DNA of 64,000 nt from contig OZ026520.1 of NCBI GenBank assembly GCA_964019695.1, positions 90,028,913-90,092,912 of the forward strand, in the 5' to 3' direction. Each line of letters opens with the position of its first letter. Within the stretch, counting starts at the first letter, position 1. Positions 46,622 through 58,079 of this stretch are shown here, in pieces. Source of the DNA: Loripinus fragilis. Lineage: Eukaryota > Mollusca > Bivalvia > Lucinida > Lucinidae. The notes under the pieces are model-generated. The model worked only from the letters and a program-made list of their open reading frames with translations, was not told the origin of the DNA and searched no databases. Both the position numbers and the translations under genes were made by a program.

Positions 46622-47722
46622 GCCGCGCTTATTGTCCCTTTTTATTAACCTGACACAGGTGCATAATTTCACGGTTAGTGCACAAGATATTTTAACCTTC
46701 CCTCGACTTTCGGTATTTACCGTAAGTTTTTACGAGAATTTTGCAAGTACTAATGCAGATAATGAAACGTTTTGCACTGTACTACTGACTAGTCAAGTGG
46801 TTTGGTACAGAGTTTACAACCAAAAGGTCCTGAGTTCGAGTCCACGTATTTTTTTTTTGTATTTTTACCTCTTTATTTGTTTCAATTAACTTCATTATTA
46901 TAGATGTACCACGACCTCTGAGTAATGTCTTGTGGATCATTATATTCAAAAGGTTGATGCGTAACGCAAACACTGAGCCAGTCTGTCTGGAAAATCTACG
47001 TGCTTCAAAATAGAATAGTATTCGTAATAAAACGCCTGAAACCCCTATTTCTAGATCCGTATTTTCATTTGTGTAATTATAGCCACGCTTCAAAGTTATT
47101 TGTTTATCTATACTTGCATTTGTTATTGTTATTTTTGTAGGACCCTCACTGAGAATGTTTACCGTGCGCTCGATATGTGAAGTTGAATCTCTGTGCTTTT
47201 GACATATTTTTAAAGTAATCGCAGATGTTTAAAAAAATCTGTTTTGCCTTAGTGCCAAGACTTGCTGCATACTTTTCTACAGACGTTTTCCCAGTGTATA
47301 GTTAATACATTTTAACCATATGTTTTGGCTATAATATGGAACAATATTTTCCAATAATCTCTGAAGACGTTTCGGACAGACTGGCTCATTTTACGCGTTA
47401 CGCATCAACCTTTTTCCGAAATTTCATTCCTCAGAGGTCGTGGTACATCTATAATAAATGAAATTAAACGAATCGAATAAAGGTAAAAAAACACACTCAC
47501 GTGGACTCGAACTCACGACCTTTTGATTGTAAACTCTGTATCATAACCACTTGACTAGTCAGTAGGACGGTACAAAACGTTTCATTATCTGCATAAGTAA
47601 TTGCAAAATTCCTGTGAAACTTACGGTAAATACCGAAAGTCGACGGAAGGTAAAAAATATCTTGTGCACTAACCGTGAAATTATGCACCTGTGTCAGGTT
47701 AATAAAATCGGACAATCCCTGC
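46622..47722. mobile_element. 1.1 kb inverted-repeat element containing tRNA-like arms
   Basis: The arms 46622-47005 and 47362-47722 are inverted copies, about 90 percent alike by eye. Shared blocks are CTGACACAGGTGCATAATTT, ACTGACTAGTCAAGTGGTT and GATGTACCACGACCTCTGAG. The 360 bp centre is not repeated. No protein frame is conserved. Confidence 0.85.
46783..46846 (+). repeat. tRNA-like sequence (Val-like)
   Basis: The A box-like TAGTCAAGTGGTTTGGTA and the B box-like GAGTTCGAGTCC are separated by a TTTACAA loop, as in Val-UAC tRNA. The acceptor stem does not pair, so it is not a working tRNA gene. An inverted copy lies at about 47505-47565. Confidence 0.55.
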
Positions 47723-47774
47723 GTGCATTTCATGAAAGTCCTGACCGTATATACACTGACCTCACATGTATGAA

Positions 47775-47974
47775 CCCTTAAAGCGCATATCACAAAAAGT
47801 CATATGTTGTGTTGTCTGCTGAAACATTTCGAAGACTTTAACAAACAGTGTAGATCCAGATCAGACTGCTCCTATAGGAGCAGTCTGATCAGGGTCCACA
47901 CTGTTTGCGTCTTTACTTATTTTAAACAATGAGCAGCAGGTTTTGAATGTAGTTATTTTTCTGGCGTTTTAAAG
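47775..47974. mobile_element. MITE related to 6914-7153
   Basis: The left end CCCTTAAAGCGC and right end GGCGTTTTAAAG are worn inverted repeats. The centre is a good palindrome, CAGACTGCTCCTATAGGAGC followed by AGTCTGATC. Confidence 0.8.
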
Positions 47975-48089
47975 TTTGAATAATTACTGTCTTTACTAAG
48001 GTGTTATGGTACAATGAAACAGTTACCTTCGAATATAGATTGGTTCCCCACGTTGATAAAGCTCCACTTCCGCTACGCATATTACGTTT

Positions 48090-48475
48090 GGTAACTAGTA
48101 TTTTTTTACCAGTAGAGAATCCCACTCATCCGACTGCGCATGCTCCAGAAAGAGCATCTGTTTACATCCTGGGTCAATTTCGCACATCAAAATGAGAAAT
48201 GAACATGTACCGAAAACTGAGAAGATTTGCCGCACTTTCTTTTCGATACATTGCTGTTATTGGTAATTTCGTTTTTAATAATTTTTTCAATGTACTTAGA
48301 TTTTGATGTAATCGAGTGAAGATACCTGTCCAAATAGCGCAAGTAGTAGTGCTTTAGCTTAACGAGGTAAGGGTCTAGAGATCGAATCCCACACACCTGA
48401 TTTTTTTCTTCCGCATATGGTATTTTTTCAAGTAGAGAACCTGCGCGTGCTCCAGAAAGAGCGTCGGTGTTGAAA
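48090..48475 (+). repeat. Direct duplication around a tRNA-like motif
   Basis: GCTCCAGAAAGAGC with similar flanks (CAGTAGAGAATCCC / CAAGTAGAGAACC) occurs at 48090-48165 and 48417-48470. Between them AGATCGAATCCCAC resembles a B box. The A box is not convincing. Confidence 0.5.
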
Positions 48476-48654
48476 AAGTTCATAAATAGGCCATGTATTA
48501 TATGAATCCAGTGTGACCCAAATTCAATTAAAATTTTACTATATAAAAGGCACAGAAAGTGGACTGGGTGGGCCAGCTCATACTCACTTACTATCCAATG
48601 ATGCAAACCATGTTTCAAGGTCACCAGTTTTGTGGTTCATGTAAAGAAGGTTTA

Positions 48655-48790
48655 AAGGGTATTCACTACCTAAAAATAGTATGTGAGCATGATCAGGAAA
48701 TACCACAATCACAAACAGCAGACAACCCCATGGCACTGCAAGGAAGAGACACACAACCATCAAGAGACACCAGGAAGACAAACTAATACA
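48655..48790 (-). repeat. Dispersed module, inverted
   Basis: The inverse contains GGTGTCTCTTGATGGTTGTG, TGGGGTTGTCTG and TTTGTGATTGTGGTATTTCC, as at 37640-37885. Confidence 0.7.
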
Positions 48791-48866
48791 TCCGTGGATC
48801 ATCGTGGCTACAGCATGGGATAGAAATGTATAGAACTCCCGTAAAACAAAAATCTGCACCCTGCAG

Positions 48867-48995
48867 AGCGTGTCTGCATGGTCTGTGGAAAGAGCGCACA
48901 AGAGGTCCGAAGGATCGAATCCACAAAAAGATCAGACATCAACGCCAAAGCATTGCTCGCCAAATATGGGGGCATTAATGTAGAGAGTGGCGTTA
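48867..48995 (+). CDS. Cys-rich zinc-finger-like ORF, part 1
   Basis: The frame is open from 48845. A CTGCAG acceptor at 48861-48866 is a plausible exon start. It encodes RVCMVCGKSAQEVRR and then a Lys-rich stretch ending YGGINVESGV. The CxxC pair looks like the first half of a zinc site; the second CxxC is in part 2. A MITE at 48996-49225 interrupts the frame exactly. Without the MITE and one TTA, GGC GTT ATG TGT reads on in frame. I do not know the protein name. Similar Cys-rich domains are common in bivalve gene models, some of them transposon-derived. Confidence 0.6.
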
Positions 48996-49225
48996 GGCTT
49001 AAATGAAATATATGTGTGGTTCCTGTTGCCTACCTACCCTAATTTTTTTAACCCTATATACCCTAAACAATAAAATGGTCTTTGGAGAAAAAATGGGCAC
49101 TTTTTTCAATTTCTGTCACTATTTTCTTTGTTAAATGTTATAACAAAATTTAATAATTTCCCTACCTACCTACCCTGAATTTTCTTGGCATGAAACAGGA
49201 ACCACACATATATTTCATTTAGGCC
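48996..49225. mobile_element. 230 bp MITE, TTA target duplication, inside an ORF
   Basis: GGCTTAAATGAAATATATGT at 48996 is matched in inverse at the right end with one mismatch (33 bp ends). TTA is present at 48993-48995 and 49226-49228. The interior repeats CCTACCTACCCT twice. Removing it restores a frame with conserved Cys spacing. Confidence 0.9.
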
Positions 49226-49596
49226 TTATGTGTAGAAACTGTAACTCGAAATTACAGAACCTCGATCAAAGATGTAGACTTTTTTATGAGGGGTGCCAAC
49301 GAAATGCAAGGATAGTGATACGTGCTAATACTAAAAGAATGATGCGCTCCTCTCCTCTCTCTAGACCACAAAAGAGAATTAACTTCTCAAAAACACCAAC
49401 AAAGACACGCAAAACACAACGCAAAACACAATTGTTTAAAGAGAGTGCCACCCCTGAAAGTACCACACCCGAGGAAATTGGCCTTAAAGTGGATTTTGTT
49501 ACTGGTAGGATGTGTTTCCAGGTTTTAAGTGACCCCCGTTTTTCTTTTTTAAACAGCTTTAAAATGATCTTAGAAGAATGCACACCGCGTAACTAA
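49226..49596 (+). CDS. Cys-rich zinc-finger-like ORF, part 2
   Basis: Encodes MCRNCNSKL, then a helix with CRLFYEGCQ, a basic and Thr/Ser-rich linker (PTKTRKTQRKTQ), a motif TPEEIGLKVDFVT and a short tail ending EECTPRN before the stop at 49594-49596. Joined with part 1 it gives CxxC, about 40 residues, then CxxC. The ATG at 49228 is created at the MITE border and could serve as a false start. The downstream neighbour is a G/C-run MITE. The gene may be a decayed or transposon-derived gene rather than a host gene. Confidence 0.6.
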
Positions 49597-49599
49597 AAC

Positions 49600-49858
49600 C
49601 TATGGATCCCCGGAGCCCCCCCCACCCCCTTCCTAAAAATCACAAGTTATTGTGATAGCAATTAGCATTTGGATCCCCCCTTGGATAGACCTCCCCTGAA
49701 AATGTTGGACCCCCTCTGGATCCTTGGGAAAGTATAGTTTTCTCTGCAATAAAACCATTGCCCCCCCCTCTGTAAAATAAGCTGAGGACTAAAAAACGTC
49801 TGAATCTGGACCCCCCCCCCTGTCAAAAATTCCTGGATCCGCGCATGATATTATACAT
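49600..49858. mobile_element. GGATCC-ended C-rich element
   Basis: Repeated CCCCCCTCTG and TGGATCC blocks, ending CTGGATCCGCGCATG. No palindromic centre. Confidence 0.65.
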
Positions 49859-50105
49859 GCTTTAAAGTCATATTACGGGGGTCGCGCACATGCGTTCCTT
49901 TTTCGCCACGCTCCCTAACTGTGAATGATGACCATCCCGCCCCCTCCCCTAAAATATCCACAATTTTATCATAGATCCCATAAAATATTTATTCAATCTG
50001 AACCCCCTAAAATTATTGAAATTAAAAGTTAGACCCCCTCCTTAAAAAAGGCCCCAGTCCACATAGGCTACGAAATATCAGAGTAACCCCCATCCGATCG
50101 GAAAT
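49859..50105. other. C-rich element remnant
   Basis: Further ACCCCCT blocks resemble the interior of the GGATCC-ended elements. No gene was seen. Confidence 0.4.
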
Positions 50106-50111
50106 CCCCGA

Positions 50112-50390
50112 CACAGGCATGCACGGACCCAGGAAGTGTTGTTAGAGGGAGTCCAATTTATCTTTAACAACTTTTTTATGGTGAGAATCCAAATACCTTT
50201 CAAGGTGTATCATCATCGGCCAATTTCAATGGCGTTTCGCTAGCGGCCGAATTAATGGCCCAACATTGAATTCTGGCTTGCCTTTGAGATTTTCAAGTGG
50301 ATCCAGACGAGTATTGCTAAATAAATCCTATAGCTTTGTGATTTTGCTGGGCCCGGAGCCCCGGCCCCCTCTGGATCCGCGCATGGATAG
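50112..50390 (-). mobile_element. GGATCC-ended hairpin MITE
   Basis: It has GGCGTTTCGCTAGCGGCCG, and its end CTCTGGATCCGCGCATG closes at 50384. The left arm of the central palindrome is reduced. Confidence 0.75.
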
Positions 50391-50432
50391 TTTTCCTCGT
50401 AACCTGGCTTATTTAATGGACATGAGACAATG

Positions 50433-50581
50433 GGGCCGCGGGTTCGAGCCTCGCAGGCGTCACTGCGTTGTGTCCTTGAGCAAGACACATTAATCATAGC
50501 TTAGTACCGGTTCAACCCAGGAAGACCCGTCCCTACATAACTGAAAGATTGTTGATGGGACGTAAGAATCAAATCAAACAA
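50433..50581 (+). mobile_element. tRNA-derived SINE, 5' truncated
   Basis: It starts just before the B box (GGTTCGAGCC at 50441) and keeps the body and the AATCAAATCAAACAAA tail found at 17661-17855. The A box is missing. Confidence 0.88.
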
Positions 50582-51090
50582 ATCTCCTTCGCAATGCTGG
50601 CCCAATGTCATGTGCTCCGGAAACATAAACTTCTTTTAACACCAAACACATTATTCAGAATACAGGCACAGAGGATTTTGTAATAATATAGTGGTGTTTA
50701 ATAATGAGAGAATGGTCGACATTGTTGCGTCGGTTCGATGTTGGTACAAGGTTGGTATGCGGCGACGCCCACATTTCCACCAACTACCAACGTGGGCCCA
50801 ACGTATCTTTGCTATCTGTGTAGTGACCCCAAACACAAAATATGACGTCCGTTGATATTGTTCACGAATTCCAAGCATACTCGCACCTGGGTGAGAAAGG
50901 GGGGGGGGGTATTCTGATATTTTCAAACATACGTAGGCCCGGACCATTTTTGGTGTTAACTTTTTGGTATTTTGTGATGACCCCAAAAGATATCCACAAA
51001 ATCTTCATACCCCAAAAAATTTTCTTTTTTTCTGAAAACCCTCAAAGGTATTGAAATTCAAAATTTTGAACCCCAAAATGGTGCGAGCCT
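50582..51090. other. No gene seen
   Basis: No supported exon. A worn hairpin lies near 50700-50800 (GTTGGTACAAGGTTGGTATG region). Confidence 0.4.
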
Positions 51091-51109
51091 ACGTATGAAT
51101 GAAAATATT

Positions 51110-51970
51110 ATAGTACCCCCCCCCCTCCACCCTCTCCTCGCAGATAGAAACAGGGGCCGGGGGCGTCCAGACTCAAATAACAGAAAAAAAAAAACTCTGA
51201 TAAGGGTGTTTATTGTTGGTTTTTTTGCAACTATATTATATTTTTTTACGGTTCAAAAGGGTCGAAACATTTATCGGGGGGGGGGGGGGGAGGGGGTGCA
51301 ACTTTTTATTATTTTTTTGGGGGGGGGGGGTCGGGGGGGTACAAATCCTTATTTCTATAGAAACCTATATAACTTGTGATTTTTCGGGGGGGGGGGGGTC
51401 CGGACCACCTATCCCTCTCTGGATTCGCGCATGGGTAAGAAATAAGTAATTGCCCACTTCCCTGTCACGGATTGAGTTTTCTGAAAGTCTCAGAAGGTTT
51501 ACCGGCCGGCGCAGTCGGTAACATGTTTTTTTTTTTCGGGGATGGGGGGGGGGGAAATGCTTATTTCCAACGAAACTTAAAGAACTTGTGATTATTATTT
51601 ATTTTTATTTATTTATTTATTTAATTTTTTTTTTGGGGGGGGGGGTGTCCGGACCACCTATCCCCCTCTTGATCCGCACATCGGTTAGAAATAAGTAATT
51701 GCCCACTTCCCCGTCACGGATTGAGTTTTGTAGGTGCAAACTGAAAGTCTCATAAGTGTTTCCCCTGTGAACATTTGAAATTCCAGAAAATAGTTGTACC
51801 GGGCCGCGTTGCGTCTGACTAGATGCGGGGTAACTGTATTTTTGTTTATTTTCGGGTGGCGGGGAATGCTTATTTCTATAGAAACCCATAGAACATGTGA
51901 TTTTTTAGGGGGATGGGGGGGTGGGGGGTAGGGTGCGGACCACCTAACCCCCTCTGGATCCACGCATCCA
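51110..51970. repeat. Serial G-run elements with GGATCCGCGCAT ends
   Basis: G runs of 9-13 alternate with the block TTATTTCTATAGAAACCTAT (51345, 51870 and 51990). Three ends close to TCTGGATYCGCGCAT lie near 51418, 51668 and 51955. These are several GGATCC-family elements in series, and the long runs may be poorly assembled. Confidence 0.65.
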
Positions 51971-52087
51971 GTGTTGGGTTGGGGATGCTTATTTCTATAG
52001 GAACCTATAGAACTTGTAACTTTTCAGTTGCCATATTCCTGATAATAGAACAAAATAAACTTTATAAAAAAATCCAATCCGCACGTA

Positions 52088-52165
52088 CAATTGGGCCACT
52101 TTCGGCCCGCCAACGAACCGCCATCCGCAGGTGACGGTTCGTCTGCGGGTCGATAGTGGCTCGTG
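52088..52165. repeat. Hairpin of the GGATCC family
   Basis: TCGGCCCGCCAACGAACCG pairs with CGGTTCGTCTGCGGGTCGA around CCATCCGCAGGTGA. Confidence 0.7.
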
Positions 52166-52649
52166 ATGGGATGCTAGCTGGGAGCAGTTGTTTAAAAATC
52201 GCAAATGCACTTTTTATTCAATACCGCAGATGGACTCAAGACGTCCCAGGTATTTTCCAATACTACGTATTTTTCCATTACTACGTCAGTGTATATGCTA
52301 TAAATAGACGCAATGGCGTTTAGTAGTTACCTGTCTTAATATGCTGACAAGCTATTAAAGGGAGAGAACCAGTCTACTTCGAATAAAATCACACCTCATT
52401 TTCAGCTTTTACCTATGTCGTAGGTTGACCAGTCCTAATTAGACATTTTACCCACAAAGCGAACTGCTGATAGCGGATAACTGACTGCGGATTAAATTTT
52501 ATGGAACATCTCAACATTCATTTTGATGTAAAAATTACAAAACACCGACCATCGGACGGCGATTCAGGCTTTATGCAATGATGTACTGTATATACACACT
52601 TGGTTTGCGGCAATCATGAGCTAAATTTTTTTAACAAAACTGTTTTTAT

Positions 52650-53570
52650 GCCCCCAAAGGAACTGTGGGAAGCATATAGTAATTGCCTTGTCCATTCCTT
52701 CGTCCGTCTGTCCGTCCGTCAGTCCGTCTGTCCCGCTTCCTGTCCGGTGCATGTCTTCTATATTCTTTGAGGAAGGAATTCCAAATTTGGTGTGTGGATG
52801 CATATTGAGATAGCAAAGTGTCTCGTAACATGTTCAGGTCACTGTGACCTTGACCTTAACATCTGACCTAGTTTTTAGAATAATCGTGTCCGGAGCATAC
52901 CTCCTATATTATTTGAGGTAGGAATCCCAAATTTGGTATGTCGATGCATCTTGGGATGATAAAGTGTCGCGCACCATCCTTTGGTCCCTGTGACATTGAC
53001 CTTGACCTCTGACCTAGTTTCTAGAAACTGCTTTGAGTCTGGTGCATATCTCTTATATTCTTTGATGTAGAAATTCCAAATTTGGTGTGGAAATGCATCT
53101 TGGGATGGCGGAGTGTCACGTACCATATTCGTGACATTGACCTTTAATATAGTTTTAAGAATTCTTGTCTGTGGCATATCTCTTACATCATTTAAGGTAG
53201 GAATTCCAAATTTGGTGTGTAAATGCATCTTGGATGGCAATTTGGTGTGTGAATGCATCTTGAAAAGGCGGATTGTCACGTTCCATTTTCCGGTCACTGT
53301 GACCTTAACCTCTGACCTAGTTTCTAGAATCGGCATCAAGTCTGGTGCTAAACTTCTATATTCTTTGAAGTAGGAATTCCAAATTAGATGAGTCGATCCA
53401 TCTTGGCATGGCAGAATGTTGCATACCATTTTTGGGTCATTGTCACCTTAACCTCTGACCTAGTTTATAGAATAATTGTGTCTGGAGCATCTCATCTATA
53501 TTATTTGAGCTAGGGATCCCAAACTTGGTGTGTGGTTGCATCTTTGGATGGCAGGGTGTCATGTGGTAAA
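52650..53570 (+). repeat. 130-170 bp subrepeats inside copy 1
   Basis: TGACCTTGACCTCTGACCTA, then a TTCTAGAAT block and GGAATTCCAAATTTGGTGTG recur five to six times. The array starts with a CCGTCTGTCCGTCCGTC run. The minus-strand open frames here only follow the repeat unit. Confidence 0.85.
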
Positions 53571-54072
53571 TGTGTTTAAGGTGAGTACTTCTTTCGTCAT
53601 CACAAGTCAATCACAATCAAGGTAAACTGGGCTGGCCAGGACCTTGCTTGTTTGCCAGAAACAGTGGAAGGTATTCTATTTATTGAAACTGTATTGCCAC
53701 TGCAATGTAGGTCAGCAATTTAATACATTGCGACAGCTAGTATGCCTGGTAGAAAAACAAATCATTGTTTAGCTATGGTTTCCACTTTAATTGCATCACG
53801 ATGGAGCAGACCTCTGTCTCAGAAGCTTTCGTCTTTATGCTAGCCCATTATGCTTGTTTTCAGCTGGGCCCACCATGGCTCAACTTGAGGTACTCTTTAG
53901 TTCTTACTCTCTGTGAGCCATTTTCTTTGTTTCACCAAATCATTGATAGTTTGTTCCTCTGTGGTAATGTTTTGCATAAATTAGAAATACTCTATTCGAG
54001 CTTAACACGTTTGTGTTTTAAAAGAAACCCAGCAGAATCCAGAGCAAAATTTTGGCGCTATAACGCATTTAA

Positions 54073-54427
54073 AGCTGCATAGTCTGTAACTTTTGATCTT
54101 TTAATTTTAGAACTTCTGTTTCTATTTTTCAAGAACACAGTAAAAAAACTAGAATTCAGGTATACATTTTACCAATTTCGTAAATCTTAACAAATTATCA
54201 GTATCAAAACAACAGCATTTATGTTTAAATTAACTGTCTATAATTATTGGAGGGACGTAAATAATTACCAACACACCTGTTTTAATAAGATAATTCACTT
54301 TTCCGTGCAGTTTTCAGCTATAGTGAACAGATTTATTGTGAAAACATAACTTAATTCTACTTTTACAAATGATTTAAAAAGAAAATAAAAAATTTCGAAA
54401 AATGTTCATAGTTGCAGACTTAGTCTC
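54073..54427. mobile_element. 355 bp insertion in copy 1, TTTAA duplication
   Basis: Copy A reads GCATTTAAGCAACC at this point. Here AGCTGCATAGTCTGTAAC begins and GTTGCAGACTTAGTCTC ends, between TTTAA at 54068-54072 and 54428-54432. The ends are imperfect inverted repeats. A TTAA duplication would be piggyBac-like, which is inference. Confidence 0.85.
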
Positions 54428-56734
54428 TTTAAGCAACCAGTAGCTTCCACTGCTGTCCATTCTTTGGCGGTGATTCTGTCGTTGTTGAATGCTCATTACT
54501 TTATAACCAGATGGTATACTAGTTTGATAAAATTTTGCATACATATACATTTCAACATTGTCCAAACACTGGCATGCGTAAAAGATTCGTTTGGGGGACA
54601 AGGTTATGCCGAGCATCAGTCAGGCGGGTAATGGCCAGTTAGTATAAATGCTCATAAATCTTAAACCAACTGGTATATTTTGATCAAATTTTGCATAATT
54701 ATTTCTTAATATTCATTTTTATATTGTTCAGACACATGTATGCAAAACGGTGACGACGCTTTGCTTAACATCATTTAGGCCGGTCGAGGTATTTTAGTGA
54801 AAATGCTCATAACTTTGAACGGCATGTTATATAATATATATTTTGATCAAATTTTCATACTTATCCTTAACACTGGTATAATATAATTATTTTGAATCTT
54901 GAACAATAGCCGAGAATCTGATGCTGTGTAAAGTGGTGTTCTTGTTTTAACTCTGGTAGTCAGCTGAAACCTTTGCGTGATATGTTTTTAAATTGGAACC
55001 AATGGCTCGAGAGAATATGGCATTTTAAGATATTTCTTATCTACAGTTCTGGAAGCCAGCTTGTTAGCCAGAGCAAAATCATTTAGGCAATTTTGTTAGA
55101 GAGCATTTTGGGAACATTTCTGCGAAATTATTTTGCATTTGTACCAGTGTTGTTTGATGTAACCTTTGTTTCGCATTTCATTTCATCTTGAAGAAATACT
55201 TACCCTACATGTCTCTTTAGCTGAAATTTACTCATATATCATGATTTTAAACTCAAATATGATATTTTGGACCCCTACACTAGAATATCTTAAAATTCTT
55301 TCACTCCCAAATTAAAAATCATCCCTTTCTCAACTAGTCAAAGCAAGAAAGAAAACTAATACGAATCTCAGGCGAAATGTATGAGAACCGCAACATCAAC
55401 ATATCCCCAATGATGCTCTCGCTTTCTTCAGTCTCGGCGCAGTCAGATCAGTAAAACTGATTTCACTTAAAAATGTTGTTTCTAAGATATACGTTTACCA
55501 CGGGTCGTGCACATTACGACCAGTTGATCTTATCGTTTATTGTTGCTCTCATTGTGTGTGGGAGTTTTGTGTTTGTTCCTTGTTTTGCTATACAGTACTT
55601 AGTATCAATTCTAGTTTTGCACTCATTTCGCTAGGGAAGAGAGAGCTGATTGCTTTATTTTAATTGTCTTCTTGCTTTCATGCGACTGTAAATGTTCTGT
55701 GTATCTTCCTCACGGTGTGGTTGGTTGGTCTGCAGTATGTGATTGTGGTATTTTCTGGACTCTTAGTTTTAAGAATTTCGCACAGCATCCCCGCCTACCC
55801 GATTTTATACCTCACATATCGTGAACAGATTAGACTTTAGATTAAAGAAAGATGGATCATATATCACTTTTAAATCTGAAACTGTGCTTACAAATAAACT
55901 CTATGCTAAAAAATAGTTGACGCCACAACAATTATAATGTGCATGCTATTTCATGAGCACCATAAATAATCACACATATGACTGTGAATGTTTTCACATG
56001 CCATGGAAAAGTCTGATAACTTCAAAAAGACTGTAGCTGAATTTCACAACCGACCATTGACACAAAAATACCTCAAACCACATTGTCCACCATATTAAAA
56101 ACGGGATACTTCTAATTCAGTTAGCGTCTTTGCATGCTAGGTAATTTTGCATGCTTTTTGAAGTCTGCTCAGTTTCTCTAAATTTGTATTTCAAAACATA
56201 ATCCAGAATACCACCAGAATGTCAAATAGTTACAAAGTTCATGTTGTCGGTCTGATCTGGTTCTAAACTAAAGCCAGGACACAACTCGCCACCAGCGCGG
56301 AAAATGTTAATCTCGTTCGATACGTTGGCAAGATAGAAGCATGTATGAAATGGTACAAAATCTTGAGCTAACGAGAAAAAAAGGCATTCGAGGTCGTCAT
56401 TTCTAAAACAGTGAATTCAGCATCCAAACTATGTACAGCTGCTCGGTACATGTACATGTAGGATATTCCACATAATCTATGTACATCCGCTGAGGTAATA
56501 TTCCAAATAAGAGAGAAATCATCGGTGCAGCAGCCAATGTTTAATGGAAGAATCTCATATTTTAATGTGCCCTAGACAGTATGGGTAAAATTTATAAAGA
56601 CAAAGGGAACAACTTTCTTTGCAGCCATAAATTGGAGACTCTAAAGCATGTGAAATGACGAGCTCATGTTATTGTACAAACAGGCGTAGACAACGGATGG
56701 ACTCTGCAATTCAGTGTCCGACAACTTTAAACTG

Positions 56735-56934
56735 CAGAGCTTAGTGGCTCAGTGGTAGAGTGCTTAACTCGAGACCAAAGGGCCGCGGGTTCGAGACTCA
56801 CCGGCGTCACTGCGTTGTGGTCCTTGAGCAAGACGCATATATCCTAGCTTAGTAATGGTTCAACCCAGGAAGACTCATCATATGTAACTGAAAGATTGTT
56901 GATGGGACGTAAAGAATCAAATCAAACAAAAAAT
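56735..56934 (+). mobile_element. tRNA-derived SINE in copy 1
   Basis: A box TAGTGGCTCAGTGGTAGAGTG, B box GGTTCGAGAC, tail AATCAAATCAAACAAA. It sits in the same place as the SINE in copy 2, so it was inserted before the copies separated. Confidence 0.9.
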
Positions 56935-57160
56935 TCAACGCAGGCGCATAGACCGTACCGACGTACATGTACATGTTGTATGTAAAGTTATCCTGCGTAT
57001 TCTGAGAAAATCCCCCTATGTCTTAACCAGAGCATGAAATATAGCGATTGTGTTTTTCTGGTCAATAATTCCTGTTACCCCAAGATGTCTTGTTTACTCG
57101 GAGGTTGTTATATGTAACACAGGGCAGAATGTTAGTCTTATATTATGATGTTTTCTAATA

Positions 57161-58079
57161 CTGTTTGTTCACGATATCTTGGCTCAAAGAAACCGTTAGG
57201 TGGATTTTACCATTACATCAATTAAGGGAACATGGGGTTTGATGCATATTAACGGTATAATGATATCAATTTACAGTTTATATCACATTGAAGTTATAAA
57301 CGGCTTCGTCGCTCAGTCGGTAGGGGCGCACATACACGTTGATTATATATTTTTGATTGGTAATGAAGAGATAGTGGCTCGAACCCCAAAATCAAAGATA
57401 ACTTTTTATTCTATATAGTGAGTTGTCTTGTTTTTGTGTGTGATTTTACAATTTATACATATTTCACACTTGGTAAAGTCGCTAAGCTCCATCCTGTCTC
57501 TTCATGGCTTCCGAGGTGCGAGGACTGCAGAAAGAGTCAGCTTTGATGCGCGATATTGCTTTGTTTGATATGCTGGTCAGCTTGCTGACGACTCCCTCTA
57601 TATAATTTGATAATGGTGCAAATAGTACATCATTCATGGCATCTTCTCCAGATACTTTTCAAATAACATGTGCAGCAACACGGATCCTATATAGGGTCCG
57701 TGACAGCAATTTGTCTGGCTTGCGATCAAAAAGCCTGTCAATCAGACATTTCTACAGCCAAGAGAAGTATGCGCAGTGAAAATAAAATGTGATTGAAAAC
57801 ATAATTGAGCATGAAAATCATGAGAGAGATCGAGATATGAGTGACAAAACGAAAAAAAGGATTCCATAAGACTCGAACACCATAACCGCACAACATGAAT
57901 TCAAATATGTTTGATAGTTCTCCACGCTATCCTCTACACCACACAGAATGATAGTAAAATCATCACGTATAGCTTAATACCATATTTATCTAAGAAGATT
58001 AAGAAGAAGCTACCTATATTTTTGTAATGGTAAAATCCACCTAACGGTTTCTTTGAGCCAAGATATCGTGAATGAACAG
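57161..58079. mobile_element. 919 bp TIR insertion in copy 1, TA duplication
   Basis: The 56 bp ends 57161-57216 and 58024-58079 are inverted copies with two mismatches (CTGTTTGTTCACGATATC and onward). TA is present at 57159-57160 and 58080-58081. Copies A and 2 are continuous here. Inside is a tRNA-like stretch with GTCGCTCAGTCGGTAGGGGC and GGCTCGAACCCC at 57306-57385. No transposase frame. Confidence 0.95.

Noticed and set aside
46783..46846. Possible functional tRNA-Val gene
   Set aside because: Box A and B motifs are fair, but acceptor and anticodon stems do not pair and the sequence lies in a repeat arm.
52621..53429. Several minus-strand open frames with repeating HTKFGIPT-like motifs
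   Set aside because: The motif repeats because the DNA is a 130-170 bp tandem repeat inside the TIR element. No splice sites or codon conservation were seen between copies.
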